Notes: generated by a model not told the origin, from the letters alone. DNA of 64,000 bases from Dorea_D hominis (GCF_014287705.1 NZ_JACOOY010000002.1:1-64000); one strand, 5' to 3'; shown: positions 7,879-17,394, counted from the first letter of the stretch. Program-made: numbers and translations.

Positions 7879-8769
7879 ATGGCAAAAATTACAGAAGGAT
7901 ATATGCCTTTTAAAGGTTATCAGACCTATTACAGAATTGTCGGAGAACAGAAAGACAACGGAAAAGCTCCGCTGATCTGTCTGCATGGTGGACCGGGATC
8001 TACTCATAACTATTTTGAAGTTCTGGATAATGTTGCAGATGATGACGATCGTATGATCATTATGTATGACCAGTTAGGATGCGGAAAATCTTATCTGGAC
8101 GGACATCCGGAGATGTGGACACAGGATCTCTGGCTGGATGAGCTGGACGCATTAAGAGAGCATCTTGGACTGAAAGAATGCCACATCATTGGACAGTCAT
8201 GGGGCGGTATGATGCAGATCGCATATGCAATCGAGCGTGGAGCAAAAGGCGTAAAATCCTTTATTATTTCTTCCGGGCACCCAAGTAGCAGCCTCTGGGC
8301 AAGAGAAGGAATGAGAAGAATTAAGATGATGTCTGAGGAAGATCAGGCAGCAATCAATGATGCACTGGAACGCAATGACTTTACAGGAGAAGCTTATCTG
8401 AAAGCAGTTGACAATTATATGGACAGATACTGCAACTACTGGAGAGAAGATCTTCCGGAATGCTGTACAAGAGAAAAGAAATCCGGTGGAGAAGCTTACC
8501 TGTATGGATGGGGACCGAACGAGTTCGTTCCATCCGGTACATTAAAAGATTTTGAGTACATTGACAGACTTCACGAGATCAAAGTTCCATCATTGATCAT
8601 GAGTGGTATTTCTGATCTGTGTTCACCATTAGTAGCAAAGACTATGGCGGATGAGATTCCAAACTCTAAATGGATCCTCTGGGAGAGAGCGCGTCATACT
8701 ACATTCGTAGACAGACATGATGATTACTGTGTTGAGCTGTTAAAATGGATGAACGAATACGACAAATAA
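7879..8769 (+). CDS. pip: Proline iminopeptidase (prolyl aminopeptidase, S33 alpha/beta hydrolase)
   Basis: Releases N-terminal proline from peptides in the cytosol. 296 residues, the normal size. Motifs are the oxyanion-hole HGGPG at 36-40, nucleophile elbow GQSWGG with Ser at 107, acid Asp at about 246 (SDLCSP) and His at about 273 (RHTTF), so the triad is complete. The ATG at 7879 follows AGAGGAGG and is preferred over an in-frame ATG 39 bases upstream. Monocistronic, convergent with the asparaginase gene, so it fits a small peptide and amino acid use region. Confidence 0.92.
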   Translation: MAKITEGYMPFKGYQTYYRIVGEQKDNGKAPLICLHGGPGSTHNYFEVLDNVADDDDRMIIMYDQLGCGKSYLDGHPEMWTQDLWLDELDALREHLGLKECHIIGQSWGGMMQIAYAIERGAKGVKSFIISSGHPSSSLWAREGMRRIKMMSEEDQAAINDALERNDFTGEAYLKAVDNYMDRYCNYWREDLPECCTREKKSGGEAYLYGWGPNEFVPSGTLKDFEYIDRLHEIKVPSLIMSGISDLCSPLVAKTMADEIPNSKWILWERARHTTFVDRHDDYCVELLKWMNEYDK

Positions 8770-8822
8770 GATTTTTAATATTTGGAAATATGCAGAAATA
8801 AGATTTTTTGCGTAAGATAAAA

Positions 8823-8877
8823 AGAAACGGCGTTTCATAGATGAATGATCATTTGTGAAACACCGTTTCTTCTTTAT
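8823..8877. terminator. Bidirectional terminator between pip and asparaginase
   Basis: AGAAACGG (8823-8830) followed by GTTTCA pairs with TGAAAC and CCGTTTCT (8863-8870). T-rich and A-rich flanks let it work for both convergent genes. Confidence 0.8.
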
Positions 8878-8879
8878 TA

Positions 8880-9881
8880 TTACAACTCTTCCTGGCGGTC
8901 GTGATTGATAGTCTGATAGAATAAGCGGTGGATTTCTTTCGGATTGTTTGTCTGTCCAAGAATCCACATCAATTTGGCAACAAGTGCCTCGGTTGTCATA
9001 TCCGCAGCCTGGAGGATGCTAGGGTGTTCGCTGTATTTCTTACCAACTTGATAAACTTCCAGATCACAGCCTTCTTCCGGAACCTGTGTCGTGACAGCGA
9101 GAGTCTTTCCGGAATCTACCCAACCGAAGATAGCTTTCTCAAAAGAATCATCGTATTCCGGAATACCTCCGATACCGAATGTTTCCAGAATGATCGCATC
9201 GTAATGTCCGCGCAACAGTTCAAAAATATCTGCCTTTACTTCTGGCGTCAGCTTCAGAACAAAGACACGGTCGTTCAGCCTCTGGTAAGATACCATATTT
9301 GCCTGAGCGGTTGTTGGTGCAATGTAGTGACGGACGATCCGGTCATCATGGATCACGGCAAGAAGTGGAAAGTTCATACTCTCGAAAGCGTCAAAACTTC
9401 TTGTTCGCTGTTTTCTTGCGCGGGTTCCGGCAACTACTTTTCCATTAAATACAATAGAAACATCACAGGAGTTATCGTCCAGTGCATAGAGAATACTCTG
9501 GTAAATATTGATCTTGGCATCCGTATATGGGTTGCCCATTGGTTTTTGTGAGCCGGTAAGAACGATCGGTTTTGCAGAATTTTGGATCAGGTAAGACAGT
9601 GCAGCGGCTGTATAAGCCATCGTGTCTGTACCATGCAGAATAACAAAACCGTCATAATCGTTATAATGTTCTGTGATCGCGTCACGCATCAGTCCCCAGA
9701 GATATGGACGCATATTTGTACTGTCGATATTCATAAGCTGTAGTACGGTCAGATCACATTTGTCTTTGATGCCCGGTACGCTGGCTGCAAGTTCTTCACC
9801 TGTCATAGCTGGTGTTAATCCGTCTCCGCCTTCTGCGGATGCAATGGTTCCGCCGGTGGCAATCATAAGTATTTTCTTCAT
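8880..9881 (-). CDS. L-asparaginase, type I/II family
   Basis: Hydrolyses L-asparagine to aspartate and ammonia. 333 residues. The N-terminal active-site motif ATGGTIAS (Thr12) and the second motif HGTDTM (83-88, Thr85 and Asp86) are intact, as is the conserved LTGSQKPM. No signal peptide, so cytosolic and closer to the type I (AnsA) form. The ATG at 9881 is preceded by AAGAGG on the minus strand. Convergent with pip, sharing its terminator. Confidence 0.93.
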   Translation of the reverse strand: MKKILMIATGGTIASAEGGDGLTPAMTGEELAASVPGIKDKCDLTVLQLMNIDSTNMRPYLWGLMRDAITEHYNDYDGFVILHGTDTMAYTAAALSYLIQNSAKPIVLTGSQKPMGNPYTDAKINIYQSILYALDDNSCDVSIVFNGKVVAGTRARKQRTRSFDAFESMNFPLLAVIHDDRIVRHYIAPTTAQANMVSYQRLNDRVFVLKLTPEVKADIFELLRGHYDAIILETFGIGGIPEYDDSFEKAIFGWVDSGKTLAVTTQVPEEGCDLEVYQVGKKYSEHPSILQAADMTTEALVAKLMWILGQTNNPKEIHRLFYQTINHDRQEEL

Positions 9882-10103
9882 ATTAAAAACCTCTTACTTA
9901 ATTGTATAGAATATGTTGTGGCACATTGAGTATTTGCAGCGAATAACTACAGAATTATATAGCATATTTGCAATGCAAAACAGAATGCCCATAAAATAAG
10001 ATATCTGTGAAAACGTAAGATGTCAATAGAAATCTGGAAAAAGAAAGCCGTATCGGGTATAATTAAATCAAGAAGTGGAAAAATACAGAAAAGAGGAGAG
10101 ATT

Positions 10104-10829
10104 ATGACAATCGAAATAGATACACATGCGCATACGCTTGTCAGTGGACATGCTTATAATACAATGCGGGAAATGGTACAGATGGCAGCAGAAAAAGGAC
10201 TGAAAGGACTGGCGCTTACAGAACATGCACCAAAAATGCCCGGAAGTACGAATTTATATTATTTTGAAAATCTTGGTGTTGTTCCGCGTAAGATGTACGG
10301 AATCGATGTGCTTCTTGGATCAGAGTTAAATATTCTGGATGCGGCAGGCAGTGTAGATCTGCCAAAATCCGTGCTTCGGAAACTGGATATTGCTATTGCA
10401 AGCATCCACACGCTGTGTTTTGAAGATGAGTGGAAAAAAGAGCCGGTTACAGAAGCTTACTTAAATGCAATGGAGAATCCGTGGATCGATATTATCGGAC
10501 ATCCGGATGACGGAAGATTTCCGGTAGATTATCCGACGATTGTGAAAAAGGCAAAAGAGACAGGAACATTGCTGGAACTTAATAATTCATCATTACGTCC
10601 TGGCGGTTTCCGACAGAATACAAAAGAGAACGCCATAGAGATGCTGAGATGCTGTAAAGAGCTTGGAGCAAAGATCGTGCTTGGTTCAGATGCACATGTA
10701 GATGCTTTCATTGCAGACTGTACATGGTCGGAACCCGTATTAAGAGAAGTGGACTTTCCGGAAGAGCTGATCGTGAATACATCGATCGTAAAATTGAAAG
10801 AAGCATTAAAACGTAATAAAAAGCTATAG
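10104..10829 (+). CDS. PHP-domain phosphatase (YcdX-like)
   Basis: 241-residue metal-dependent phosphoesterase of the polymerase-and-histidinol-phosphatase superfamily. DTHAHT at residues 6-11 is the first metal ligand pair; EHAP near 47, ASIHT near 98, GHPD near 133 and GSDAH near 193 supply the rest of a trinuclear site. The substrate is unknown. The ATG at 10104 follows AAGAGGAGAG; an upstream in-frame ATG at 10020 has no Shine-Dalgarno. The YerC gene starts 66 bases downstream. Confidence 0.88.
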   Translation: MTIEIDTHAHTLVSGHAYNTMREMVQMAAEKGLKGLALTEHAPKMPGSTNLYYFENLGVVPRKMYGIDVLLGSELNILDAAGSVDLPKSVLRKLDIAIASIHTLCFEDEWKKEPVTEAYLNAMENPWIDIIGHPDDGRFPVDYPTIVKKAKETGTLLELNNSSLRPGGFRQNTKENAIEMLRCCKELGAKIVLGSDAHVDAFIADCTWSEPVLREVDFPEELIVNTSIVKLKEALKRNKKL

Positions 10830-10894
10830 ACTTTACGAATTTAGTGTGTTAAAATGTAACGGTAATGAATACTGTTACAAAGGAGATAATTGCT

Positions 10895-11203
10895 ATGAGT
10901 AAAAAAATAAGGACGGAAGCAGTTGACTATCTGTTTGAAGCTGTGCTGAGTCTGGAGAATAAAGAAGAGTGTTATACATTTTTTGAGGATATCTGTACGA
11001 TCAACGAGTTGTTATCCCTGTCGCAGAGATTTGAAGTTGCGAAGATGCTGAGAGAGCAGAAGACATATCTGGAGATTGCAGAGAAAACAGGAGCTTCCAC
11101 AGCCACGATCAGTCGTGTGAACCGTTCTTTGAATTATGGGAATGACGGATACGATATGGTATTTGAGCGAATTGCTAAGAAAGAAGAGCAGAGCGGAGAA
11201 TAA
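10895..11203 (+). CDS. YerC/YecD family TrpR-related protein
   Basis: 102-residue all-helical DNA-binding protein of the TrpR superfamily. The helix-turn-helix core is YLEIAEKTGASTATISRVNRS (about 58-78), preceded by INELLSLSQRFEVAKML typical of YerC. In Firmicutes this family is annotated as a putative regulator, and no target is known here. Starts at ATG 10895 after AAAGGAGA. Confidence 0.88.
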   Translation: MSKKIRTEAVDYLFEAVLSLENKEECYTFFEDICTINELLSLSQRFEVAKMLREQKTYLEIAEKTGASTATISRVNRSLNYGNDGYDMVFERIAKKEEQSGE

Positions 11204-11250
11204 AGCATTTATACGATAGAATAACAAAGAATTTAATAAGAATAAAAAAA

Positions 11251-11280
11251 GAAGTAAGTGAAGTTCTTACTTCTTTTTTT
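11251..11280 (+). terminator. Terminator after the YerC gene
   Basis: GAAGTAAG (11251-11258) pairs with CTTACTTC (11266-11273), then seven or more T. It overlaps the last codons of the convergent DUF1836 gene, so one hairpin may serve both. Confidence 0.8.
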
Positions 11281-11878
11281 TGCGCTCTTCCGGTTTTGGA
11301 AGTTCGTCGATCAGTTTTTCAATGATCTGCTTCTTGACGTATACATCAAAACTCAGATTGCAGATGAAAGCGAAAATCTGAAGATTACGCTGTTCTTTAT
11401 CTGGAATATCCTGAAACATCTCCATCGCTGCATTATAAGAATGTGTAACATCCTTCTGCATATTCCAAATGCGTGATTTCTCAAGTTCGCAGATATCACT
11501 GTAAATGTCTGTAATAGAGAGTCCTTTTGTGTCTGAAAAATACTGTTCCGTCAGAGGAGCAAGAATCGTTTCAATATCCTTGATAGATAAAATGTTTTTA
11601 AAATAATAAATAAAGATCATAACAAGAACATGTTCGCGTGAATACTTCTTCTTCACCGGAGGCGGGAGGAGATTGTTCTTCGCGTAATTATTGATCATAG
11701 TCTTGGTCAGGATCTTATCATCCGTATAGCGCTTGGTCGAGCGGAGACTCTCTTCCATAAAGGTAGTGACCTGATCCATATACAGGTCAATATTCGGGAT
11801 GTCTTCCGGCTTGATATAGTCTATTCTGGAGATGCTGGATAAAATACTGTTCAGCAGATCATTTGTATCAATTGTCAT
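11267..11878 (-). CDS. DUF1836 domain-containing protein
   Basis: 203 residues. The pattern KILTKTMINNYAKNNLLPPPVKKKYSREHV (given here in parts: MINNYAKNNLLPP, KKKYSREHV) followed by LVMIFIYYFKNILSIKDI is characteristic of DUF1836, whose N-terminal half looks like a MerR-type winged helix. Probably a cytosolic DNA-binding protein of unknown target. The C-terminus is very basic. AGGTGATA precedes the ATG on the minus strand. Confidence 0.82.
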   Translation of the reverse strand: MTIDTNDLLNSILSSISRIDYIKPEDIPNIDLYMDQVTTFMEESLRSTKRYTDDKILTKTMINNYAKNNLLPPPVKKKYSREHVLVMIFIYYFKNILSIKDIETILAPLTEQYFSDTKGLSITDIYSDICELEKSRIWNMQKDVTHSYNAAMEMFQDIPDKEQRNLQIFAFICNLSFDVYVKKQIIEKLIDELPKPEERKKKK

Positions 11879-11998
11879 ATTATCACCTCAATGTAACCAT
11901 TATATAGTATTCAAAACTAGATGGCAATAGAAATATTTTTATGCTATACTGTTTGGGTAAAAAATATTGGGGAATTTGCGTAAAGCAGGGAGGTTATC

Positions 11999-13276
11999 AT
12001 GAAGAAAACAGATGAAAAATATCAGGCATACATACAGATATTAAAAGAAGAACTGGTGCCGGCAATGGGGTGTACGGAACCGATCGCACTTGCTTATGCA
12101 GGAGCAAAGGCAAGAGAAGTACTGGGATGTGTACCGAATAAAGTACTGGTAGAAGCCAGCGGAAGTATTATAAAAAATGTAAAAAGTGTCATTGTTCCGA
12201 ATACGAATCATCTGAAAGGAATTCCGGCGGCAGTGACAGCAGGAATCATTGCCGGAAAGGCAGAGAAAGAGCTGGAAGTTATCGCAGAAGTGACACCGGA
12301 TGAGATTGAGCAGATGATCACATTTTTAAAAGAGACGCCGATTACAGTTGAACATATCGATCAGGGGATTACATTTGATATTGTGCTGACGTTGTATAAA
12401 GAAGATTCCTATGCGAAGGTAAGAATCGCAAATTATCATACGAACATTGTACATATTGAAAAAGATGGTGAAGTGATATTTAACATTCCGGTAGAAGGAG
12501 AGAACGAAGAAGGGCTGACGGACAGAAGCCTTCTGGACATGAAGTCTATCTGGAATTTTATTAATACGGTAGATGTTGTCGATATTAAAGAAGTAATCGG
12601 GCGTCAGATTGAGTATAATACAGCGATTGCAGATGAAGGTCTGCGCGGGGACTACGGAGCAAATATCGGAAGTGTTCTCTTAAGCGCGTACGGAGATGAT
12701 GTCCGTACAAGAGCGAAGGCGAGAGCGGCAGCAGGATCGGATGCACGTATGAACGGATGTGAGCTGCCGGTTATTATTAACGCTGGAAGCGGTAATCAGG
12801 GAATGACATGTTCGTTACCGGTTCTCGAATATGCAAAAGAGCTGAATGTGACAGAAGAGAAGAAATACCGTGCACTTGCGTTATCAAATCTGACAGCAAT
12901 CCATCAGAAGACCGGAATTGGAAGACTTTCCGCATATTGTGGAGCAGTCAGTGCAGGTGCGGCAGCAGGGGCTGGAATTGCATACCTGTGCGGTGGCGGC
13001 TATGAAGAAGTTATTCATACAGTTGTGAATGCACTGGCAATCGTATCCGGTATGGTCTGTGATGGAGCGAAAGCTTCCTGTGCAGCGAAGATTGCGGCAT
13101 CTGTAGATGCAGGAATCCTTGGCTATAACATGTACCTGAATGGACAGCAGTTCTACGCCGGTGACGGAATTGTAACAAAAGGTGTGGAGGCAACGATCCA
13201 GAATATCGGTCGTCTCGGTAAAGAAGGTATGCGTGAGACGAATGAAGAGATTATTAAAATGATGATCGGAGAATAG
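11999..13276 (+). CDS. L-cysteine desulfidase / serine dehydratase alpha-like protein (UPF0597, CyuA/YhaM type)
   Basis: 425 residues. Members break down L-cysteine to pyruvate, ammonia and sulfide with an Fe-S cluster. The N-terminal AMGCTEPIALAYAG (Cys25) and the later GSGNQGMTCSLP, CGAVSAGAAAG and CDGAKASCAAKIA cysteines, expected cluster ligands, are all present. Cytosolic. AGGGAGGTTATC precedes the ATG. The next gene starts 3 bases after the stop. Cysteine catabolism is the best guess; serine is an alternative substrate. Confidence 0.87.
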   Translation: MKKTDEKYQAYIQILKEELVPAMGCTEPIALAYAGAKAREVLGCVPNKVLVEASGSIIKNVKSVIVPNTNHLKGIPAAVTAGIIAGKAEKELEVIAEVTPDEIEQMITFLKETPITVEHIDQGITFDIVLTLYKEDSYAKVRIANYHTNIVHIEKDGEVIFNIPVEGENEEGLTDRSLLDMKSIWNFINTVDVVDIKEVIGRQIEYNTAIADEGLRGDYGANIGSVLLSAYGDDVRTRAKARAAAGSDARMNGCELPVIINAGSGNQGMTCSLPVLEYAKELNVTEEKKYRALALSNLTAIHQKTGIGRLSAYCGAVSAGAAAGAGIAYLCGGGYEEVIHTVVNALAIVSGMVCDGAKASCAAKIAASVDAGILGYNMYLNGQQFYAGDGIVTKGVEATIQNIGRLGKEGMRETNEEIIKMMIGE

Positions 13277-13279
13277 GTA

Positions 13280-13669
13280 ATGAGACAGACGGTACTGTGC
13301 TACAATTTAAAAGGAACGAAAAAAGGAAGAAAACTAGGAATGATTTTCAGCTATCTCGGGTTTATAGTGCGTCATATTCTGCCGGAAGAATATCATATTC
13401 CGGTAGGAGAACTGGCAGAGGGCAAAACAGATGAGGAGACAAAGAGCGAAGAAACGGACGGCGAAGAGCCATTTACAGACGAGATGCTTATCTTATGTCC
13501 GGCATCGGAGGCGTCCCTCGACAAAGCACTATTTATGATGCGCAAAGAAAAAGTGCAGGTGCCGTTAAAAGCAGTTCTCACACCTTCTAATCAGGAATGG
13601 GATTCGGTTTCACTGCATAATGAGATTTTGAAAGAACATAAAGCAATGTCTGACAAGAAAGGAAATTAA
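13280..13669 (+). CDS. DUF3783 domain-containing protein
   Basis: 129 residues. The C-terminal half (TPSNQEWDSVSLHNEILKEH in the family's usual place, preceded by LDKALFMMRK) matches the small Clostridial family DUF3783. An acidic linker occupies about residues 50-75. The N-terminal LCYNLKGTKKGRKL suggests a globular start. No function known. Three bases from the upstream gene and 5 bases from pcrA, so it sits inside one operon and translation is likely coupled. Confidence 0.8.
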   Translation: MRQTVLCYNLKGTKKGRKLGMIFSYLGFIVRHILPEEYHIPVGELAEGKTDEETKSEETDGEEPFTDEMLILCPASEASLDKALFMMRKEKVQVPLKAVLTPSNQEWDSVSLHNEILKEHKAMSDKKGN

Positions 13670-13674
13670 GAACT

Positions 13675-15930
13675 TTGAGTATTTACGATACATTAAATGA
13701 ACCACAGAGAGAAGCCGTATTTCAAACGGAAGGTCCACTTCTTATTCTTGCCGGTGCGGGTTCCGGGAAAACAAGAGTGCTGACTCATCGGATTGCATAT
13801 CTGATCGAAGAACAGGGCGTAAATCCGTGGAATATCCTGGCAATCACATTTACGAATAAGGCAGCAGGTGAGATGCGGGACAGAGTTGACCAGCTGGTTG
13901 GATTCGGTTCAGAAAGCATCTGGGTAAGTACCTTTCATTCGATGTGTGTGCGGATTCTCAGACGTCATATTGAACTGCTGGGATATGATACAAATTTTAC
14001 GATTTATGATACAGATGATCAGAAGACGTTGATGAAAGATGTTTGCAAGCTACTGGAGATTGATACAAAACGTTTCAGAGAGCGTGCACTTATGAGTGCA
14101 GTTTCCCAGGCGAAGAATGAACTGATCACACCGGAAGAGTTCCGGCTGAATGCGGGTGGAGATTTTGCACAGCGGAAAATTGCAGATGTTTACGAAGAAT
14201 ATGAGAAACAGCTCCGCGCAAATAATGCGTTGGATTTTGACGATCTGCTTTTTAAGACAGTACAGCTTTTCCAGACGCAGAAAGATGTTCTGGAATATTA
14301 TCAAGAACGTTTCCGTTATATGATGGTAGATGAGTATCAGGATACGAATACTGTACAGTTTGAACTGATCCGGCTGCTTGCTGCAAAGTACAGAAATCTC
14401 TGTGTAGTAGGAGACGATGACCAGTCCATTTATAAGTTCCGTGGCGCGAACATTAAAAATATTCTGAACTTTGAAAAAGTATTTGAAGATGCGAAAGTGA
14501 TCAAACTGGAGCAGAATTACCGTTCTACACAGAATATCCTGAATGCGGCGAACGCTGTGATCAGCAACAATGTGGGAAGAAAAGCCAAAACATTGTGGAC
14601 AGATAATGACGAAGGCGATAAGATCCGTTTTCGCCAGTTTGATACCGCATATGATGAAGCCGAATTTATCGTAGATGATATCCGAGAACAGGTAGATAGA
14701 GGAAATGGCACTTATAATGATAATGCTATTTTATACCGGACGAATGCACAGTCGCGTATATTTGAAGAGAAATTTGTCACAGCGAATATTCCATATAAGA
14801 TCGTCGGAGGAATCAACTTCTATGCAAGACGTGAGATCAAAGATCTGCTGTGCTATCTGAAGACGATCGACAATGGCAAAGATGATCTTGCTGTCCGTCG
14901 TGTGATCAATGTACCAAAACGAGGAATCGGTCTTACGAGCATTAACCGTGTGCAGGATTATGCGGCAGCATATGATATCGGATTTTATGATGCACTTCTT
15001 TCTGCAGATGCAATCCCGAATATTGGAAGAGGACTTTCAAAATTAGAATCCTTTGTTGCACTGATTGAACATTTCAAAGTGGATGCAAAAGATATGACGC
15101 TGTCCGATCTGATGCAGGAGATTCTGGATGTTACAGGTTATATTGACAGTCTTATGGCAGAGGGGCCGGAAGAAGCAGAAGCGCGAATTGAGAATATTGA
15201 CGAGCTTAGAAGCAAGATCGCGACATATGAAGAAACATGCGAAGAAAATAACGAACCGGCTACGTTGAATGGATTTCTGGAAGAGGTTGCGCTGGTTGCG
15301 GATATTGACAGTCTGGATGAAGACACTGACTATGTTGTGCTCATGACACTTCACAGCGCGAAAGGTCTGGAATTTTCACACGTATATCTAGCAGGACTGG
15401 AAGATGGAATATTTCCAAGCTATATGACAATTACGGCAGACAGTCCAGAAGAACTGGAAGAAGAGAGAAGACTCTGTTATGTCGGAATTACAAGAGCGGA
15501 GGAGGAACTGACATTAACCTGTGCAAGAAGACGGATGATCCGCGGAGAGACACAGTATAATAAAATATCCCGTTTCTTAAAAGAGATTCCGATGGAACTC
15601 TTAAGTACAGGCGGTATTTTCAAGAAAGAAGCGCCAGTGGAAGAACTAGCGAAAGCAAGTGCTTATATGCAGGCAAAACAGGCATTTCACACAAAACCAT
15701 TTGCGGCATCGAATCCATTTTCCACAGCGAAACCTGCAAAAGAATTTGGCACACCAAAGGGAGACGGACCGGGTTATGATGTGGGCGATCGCGTTCAGCA
15801 TGTCAAGTTCGGGGAAGGAACTGTGACGGCACTTGTGAAAGGCGGAAGAGACTACGAAGTGACAGTTGATTTTGACAGCGCAGGTACGAAAAAAATGTTT
15901 GCAATGTTTGCAAAACTTCGGAAAATTTAA
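13675..15930 (+). CDS. pcrA: ATP-dependent DNA helicase PcrA (UvrD/Rep family)
   Basis: 3'-5' SF1A helicase for repair, plasmid replication and clearing of RecA filaments. 751 residues. Walker A GAGSGKTRV near 30, Walker B DEYQDTN near 218, QNYRSTQN near 279, TLHSAKGLEFSH near 559 and VGITRAEEELTLT near 603 give all helicase motifs. The C-terminus (GDRVQHVKFGEGTV onwards) is the Tudor-like RNA-polymerase-binding domain. The start is TTG at 13675 (TTG AGT ATT), with AAGGAA about 10 bases upstream; I see no better start. Confidence 0.95.
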   Translation: MSIYDTLNEPQREAVFQTEGPLLILAGAGSGKTRVLTHRIAYLIEEQGVNPWNILAITFTNKAAGEMRDRVDQLVGFGSESIWVSTFHSMCVRILRRHIELLGYDTNFTIYDTDDQKTLMKDVCKLLEIDTKRFRERALMSAVSQAKNELITPEEFRLNAGGDFAQRKIADVYEEYEKQLRANNALDFDDLLFKTVQLFQTQKDVLEYYQERFRYMMVDEYQDTNTVQFELIRLLAAKYRNLCVVGDDDQSIYKFRGANIKNILNFEKVFEDAKVIKLEQNYRSTQNILNAANAVISNNVGRKAKTLWTDNDEGDKIRFRQFDTAYDEAEFIVDDIREQVDRGNGTYNDNAILYRTNAQSRIFEEKFVTANIPYKIVGGINFYARREIKDLLCYLKTIDNGKDDLAVRRVINVPKRGIGLTSINRVQDYAAAYDIGFYDALLSADAIPNIGRGLSKLESFVALIEHFKVDAKDMTLSDLMQEILDVTGYIDSLMAEGPEEAEARIENIDELRSKIATYEETCEENNEPATLNGFLEEVALVADIDSLDEDTDYVVLMTLHSAKGLEFSHVYLAGLEDGIFPSYMTITADSPEELEEERRLCYVGITRAEEELTLTCARRRMIRGETQYNKISRFLKEIPMELLSTGGIFKKEAPVEELAKASAYMQAKQAFHTKPFAASNPFSTAKPAKEFGTPKGDGPGYDVGDRVQHVKFGEGTVTALVKGGRDYEVTVDFDSAGTKKMFAMFAKLRKI

Positions 15931-16017
15931 CATAAAAAGATAGTAATCTGAAAACGATAGTGTTATAATAAGACCAATAATTGAATCGCGTGAGATCACG
16001 AGAAAGGATGTGGGAGC

Positions 16018-16260
16018 ATGAGTAGAGTAGATGAACTTATTGCAGCAACCAAATTAAGCGAGCTGGTGAATAAAAAGGAAGAAGATAAGCAGTGTAAGAA
16101 CGTATTATGGGCGCTGGCAATCGTAGGTGCAATTGCAGCAGTAGCAGGAATCGCCTATGCAGTATACTGCTTCTTTACGCCAGATTATCTGGAAGACTTT
16201 GAAGATGATTTTGAGGATGATTTCGATGATGATTTCTTCAATGACGAAGATCAGGTATAA
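16018..16260 (+). CDS. Small membrane protein with a poly-acidic tail
   Basis: 80 residues: a charged N-terminal helix (1-30, VDELIAATKLSELVNKKEE), one transmembrane segment (about 32-52, ALAIVGAIAAVAGIAYAVY) and a tail of about 25 residues that is almost entirely Asp, Glu and Phe (DFEDDFEDDFDDDFFNDED). I do not know a function. AGAAAGGATGTG upstream supplies a Shine-Dalgarno, and a strong terminator follows, so it is a real monocistronic gene. The tail could bind cations or a basic partner at the membrane. Confidence 0.75.
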   Translation: MSRVDELIAATKLSELVNKKEEDKQCKNVLWALAIVGAIAAVAGIAYAVYCFFTPDYLEDFEDDFEDDFDDDFFNDEDQV

Positions 16261-16281
16261 GTCTTACAAAAAAGTAAAAGA

Positions 16282-16308
16282 AAAGCAGGTTTTTTGCCTG
16301 CTTTTTTT
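16282..16308 (+). terminator. Intrinsic terminator
   Basis: AAAGCAGG (16282-16289) pairs with CCTGCTTT (16297-16304), with T7 from 16302. Ends the small membrane protein transcript. Confidence 0.88.
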
Positions 16309-16391
16309 CTTGCTATAGTGAGAGAAAAAAGTTTTTTCGTTATAGCAGGGAAAAGATAAGAACGAATTTCGGGATAAGGAGATCTTAAGAT

Positions 16392-17321
16392 ATGGACGGA
16401 CAATGCTATGCATTACTCATTGATGCGGACAACGTATCTGCAAAATATATCAAACCGATTTTGACAGAGCTTGCGCGTTACGGCAATATTACTTATAAGA
16501 GAATTTATGGAGACTGGACAAGTACACAGCATTCAAGCTGGAAAGATGAACTTTTGAAAAATTCCATCACACCGATCCAGCAGTTCAGTTACACACAGGG
16601 GAAAAATGCAACGGACTCTGCAATGATCATTGATGCAATGGATATTTTGTACACGAATGATGTAGATGGATTCTGCATTGTGTCCAGTGACAGTGATTTT
16701 ACAAGACTGGTAAGCAGACTTCGTGAAAGTGGGAAGAATGTGATCGGTATGGGTGAAAATAAAACGCCGGAGCCGTTTCGCAAGGCGTGTGATAAATTTA
16801 CTATTTTAGAAAACCTGTTAAATGAACAGGAACCGGGAAGAACAGAGACACCACGGGAAGGTCTGAGCAAAGAGAAGATTGAAGAAGACATTGTGAAGAT
16901 GATACTGGAAAATGATGATAACAATAAGCAGACAGGACTTGGCGAAGTCGGAAGCCGCCTTGTAAGCCTGCATCCGGATTTTGATGTGCGAAGCTATGGC
17001 TACAACATGCTTTCCAAATTTCTGGAAGAATTTCCGAAACTGGAGCTTGTAAAAAAAGGTAAGTTCGTTGCAGTTTCTCTGAAAGAAAATCATGGAAAGA
17101 AAACGGTTGTTGACCGGTATGTACAGAATCTGGTGAAGAATGCCGGAGAGAAGGGAATTGAGTTGAGCACACTGGGCAACCGTATTTATGAAAAATACAA
17201 AGATTTTAAGATCAATGACTATGGATATGCACAGTTTAATCAGTATGTGAAGAGTGTAGACCAGATAAGGGTAGAAAAAGCAGGAACAATACTGATCGCA
17301 AAATATAAAGAACAGAAGTAA
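16392..17321 (+). CDS. NYN domain protein with tandem OST-HTH/LOTUS domains
   Basis: 309 residues. Residues 1-145 are a NYN (PIN-like) nuclease domain: ALLIDADNVSAKYI, KRIYGDW, DSAMIIDAMDILY and FCIVSSDSDFTRLV provide the acidic metal-site residues (LabA/YacP-like). Two winged helical repeats follow (about 160-235 and 243-309), each with the LxxYGYxxxxxF pattern of OST-HTH/LOTUS domains (SYGYNMLSKF, DYGYAQFNQY), which bind RNA. A cytosolic RNA-processing or RNA-binding role is likely. Followed 73 bases later by an rRNA methyltransferase. Confidence 0.88.
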   Translation: MDGQCYALLIDADNVSAKYIKPILTELARYGNITYKRIYGDWTSTQHSSWKDELLKNSITPIQQFSYTQGKNATDSAMIIDAMDILYTNDVDGFCIVSSDSDFTRLVSRLRESGKNVIGMGENKTPEPFRKACDKFTILENLLNEQEPGRTETPREGLSKEKIEEDIVKMILENDDNNKQTGLGEVGSRLVSLHPDFDVRSYGYNMLSKFLEEFPKLELVKKGKFVAVSLKENHGKKTVVDRYVQNLVKNAGEKGIELSTLGNRIYEKYKDFKINDYGYAQFNQYVKSVDQIRVEKAGTILIAKYKEQK

Positions 17322-17394
17322 TCCTGTGGGATGAAAATCAAGAAGATAGAATGAATCAAAAAAAGTATTATTTAAACAGGAAGGAATAGAAAAC

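Noticed and set aside
8928..9551. A 207-residue plus-strand frame opposite the asparaginase gene
   Set aside because: It is an antisense shadow of a clear gene with full motifs, and has no Shine-Dalgarno or family resemblance.
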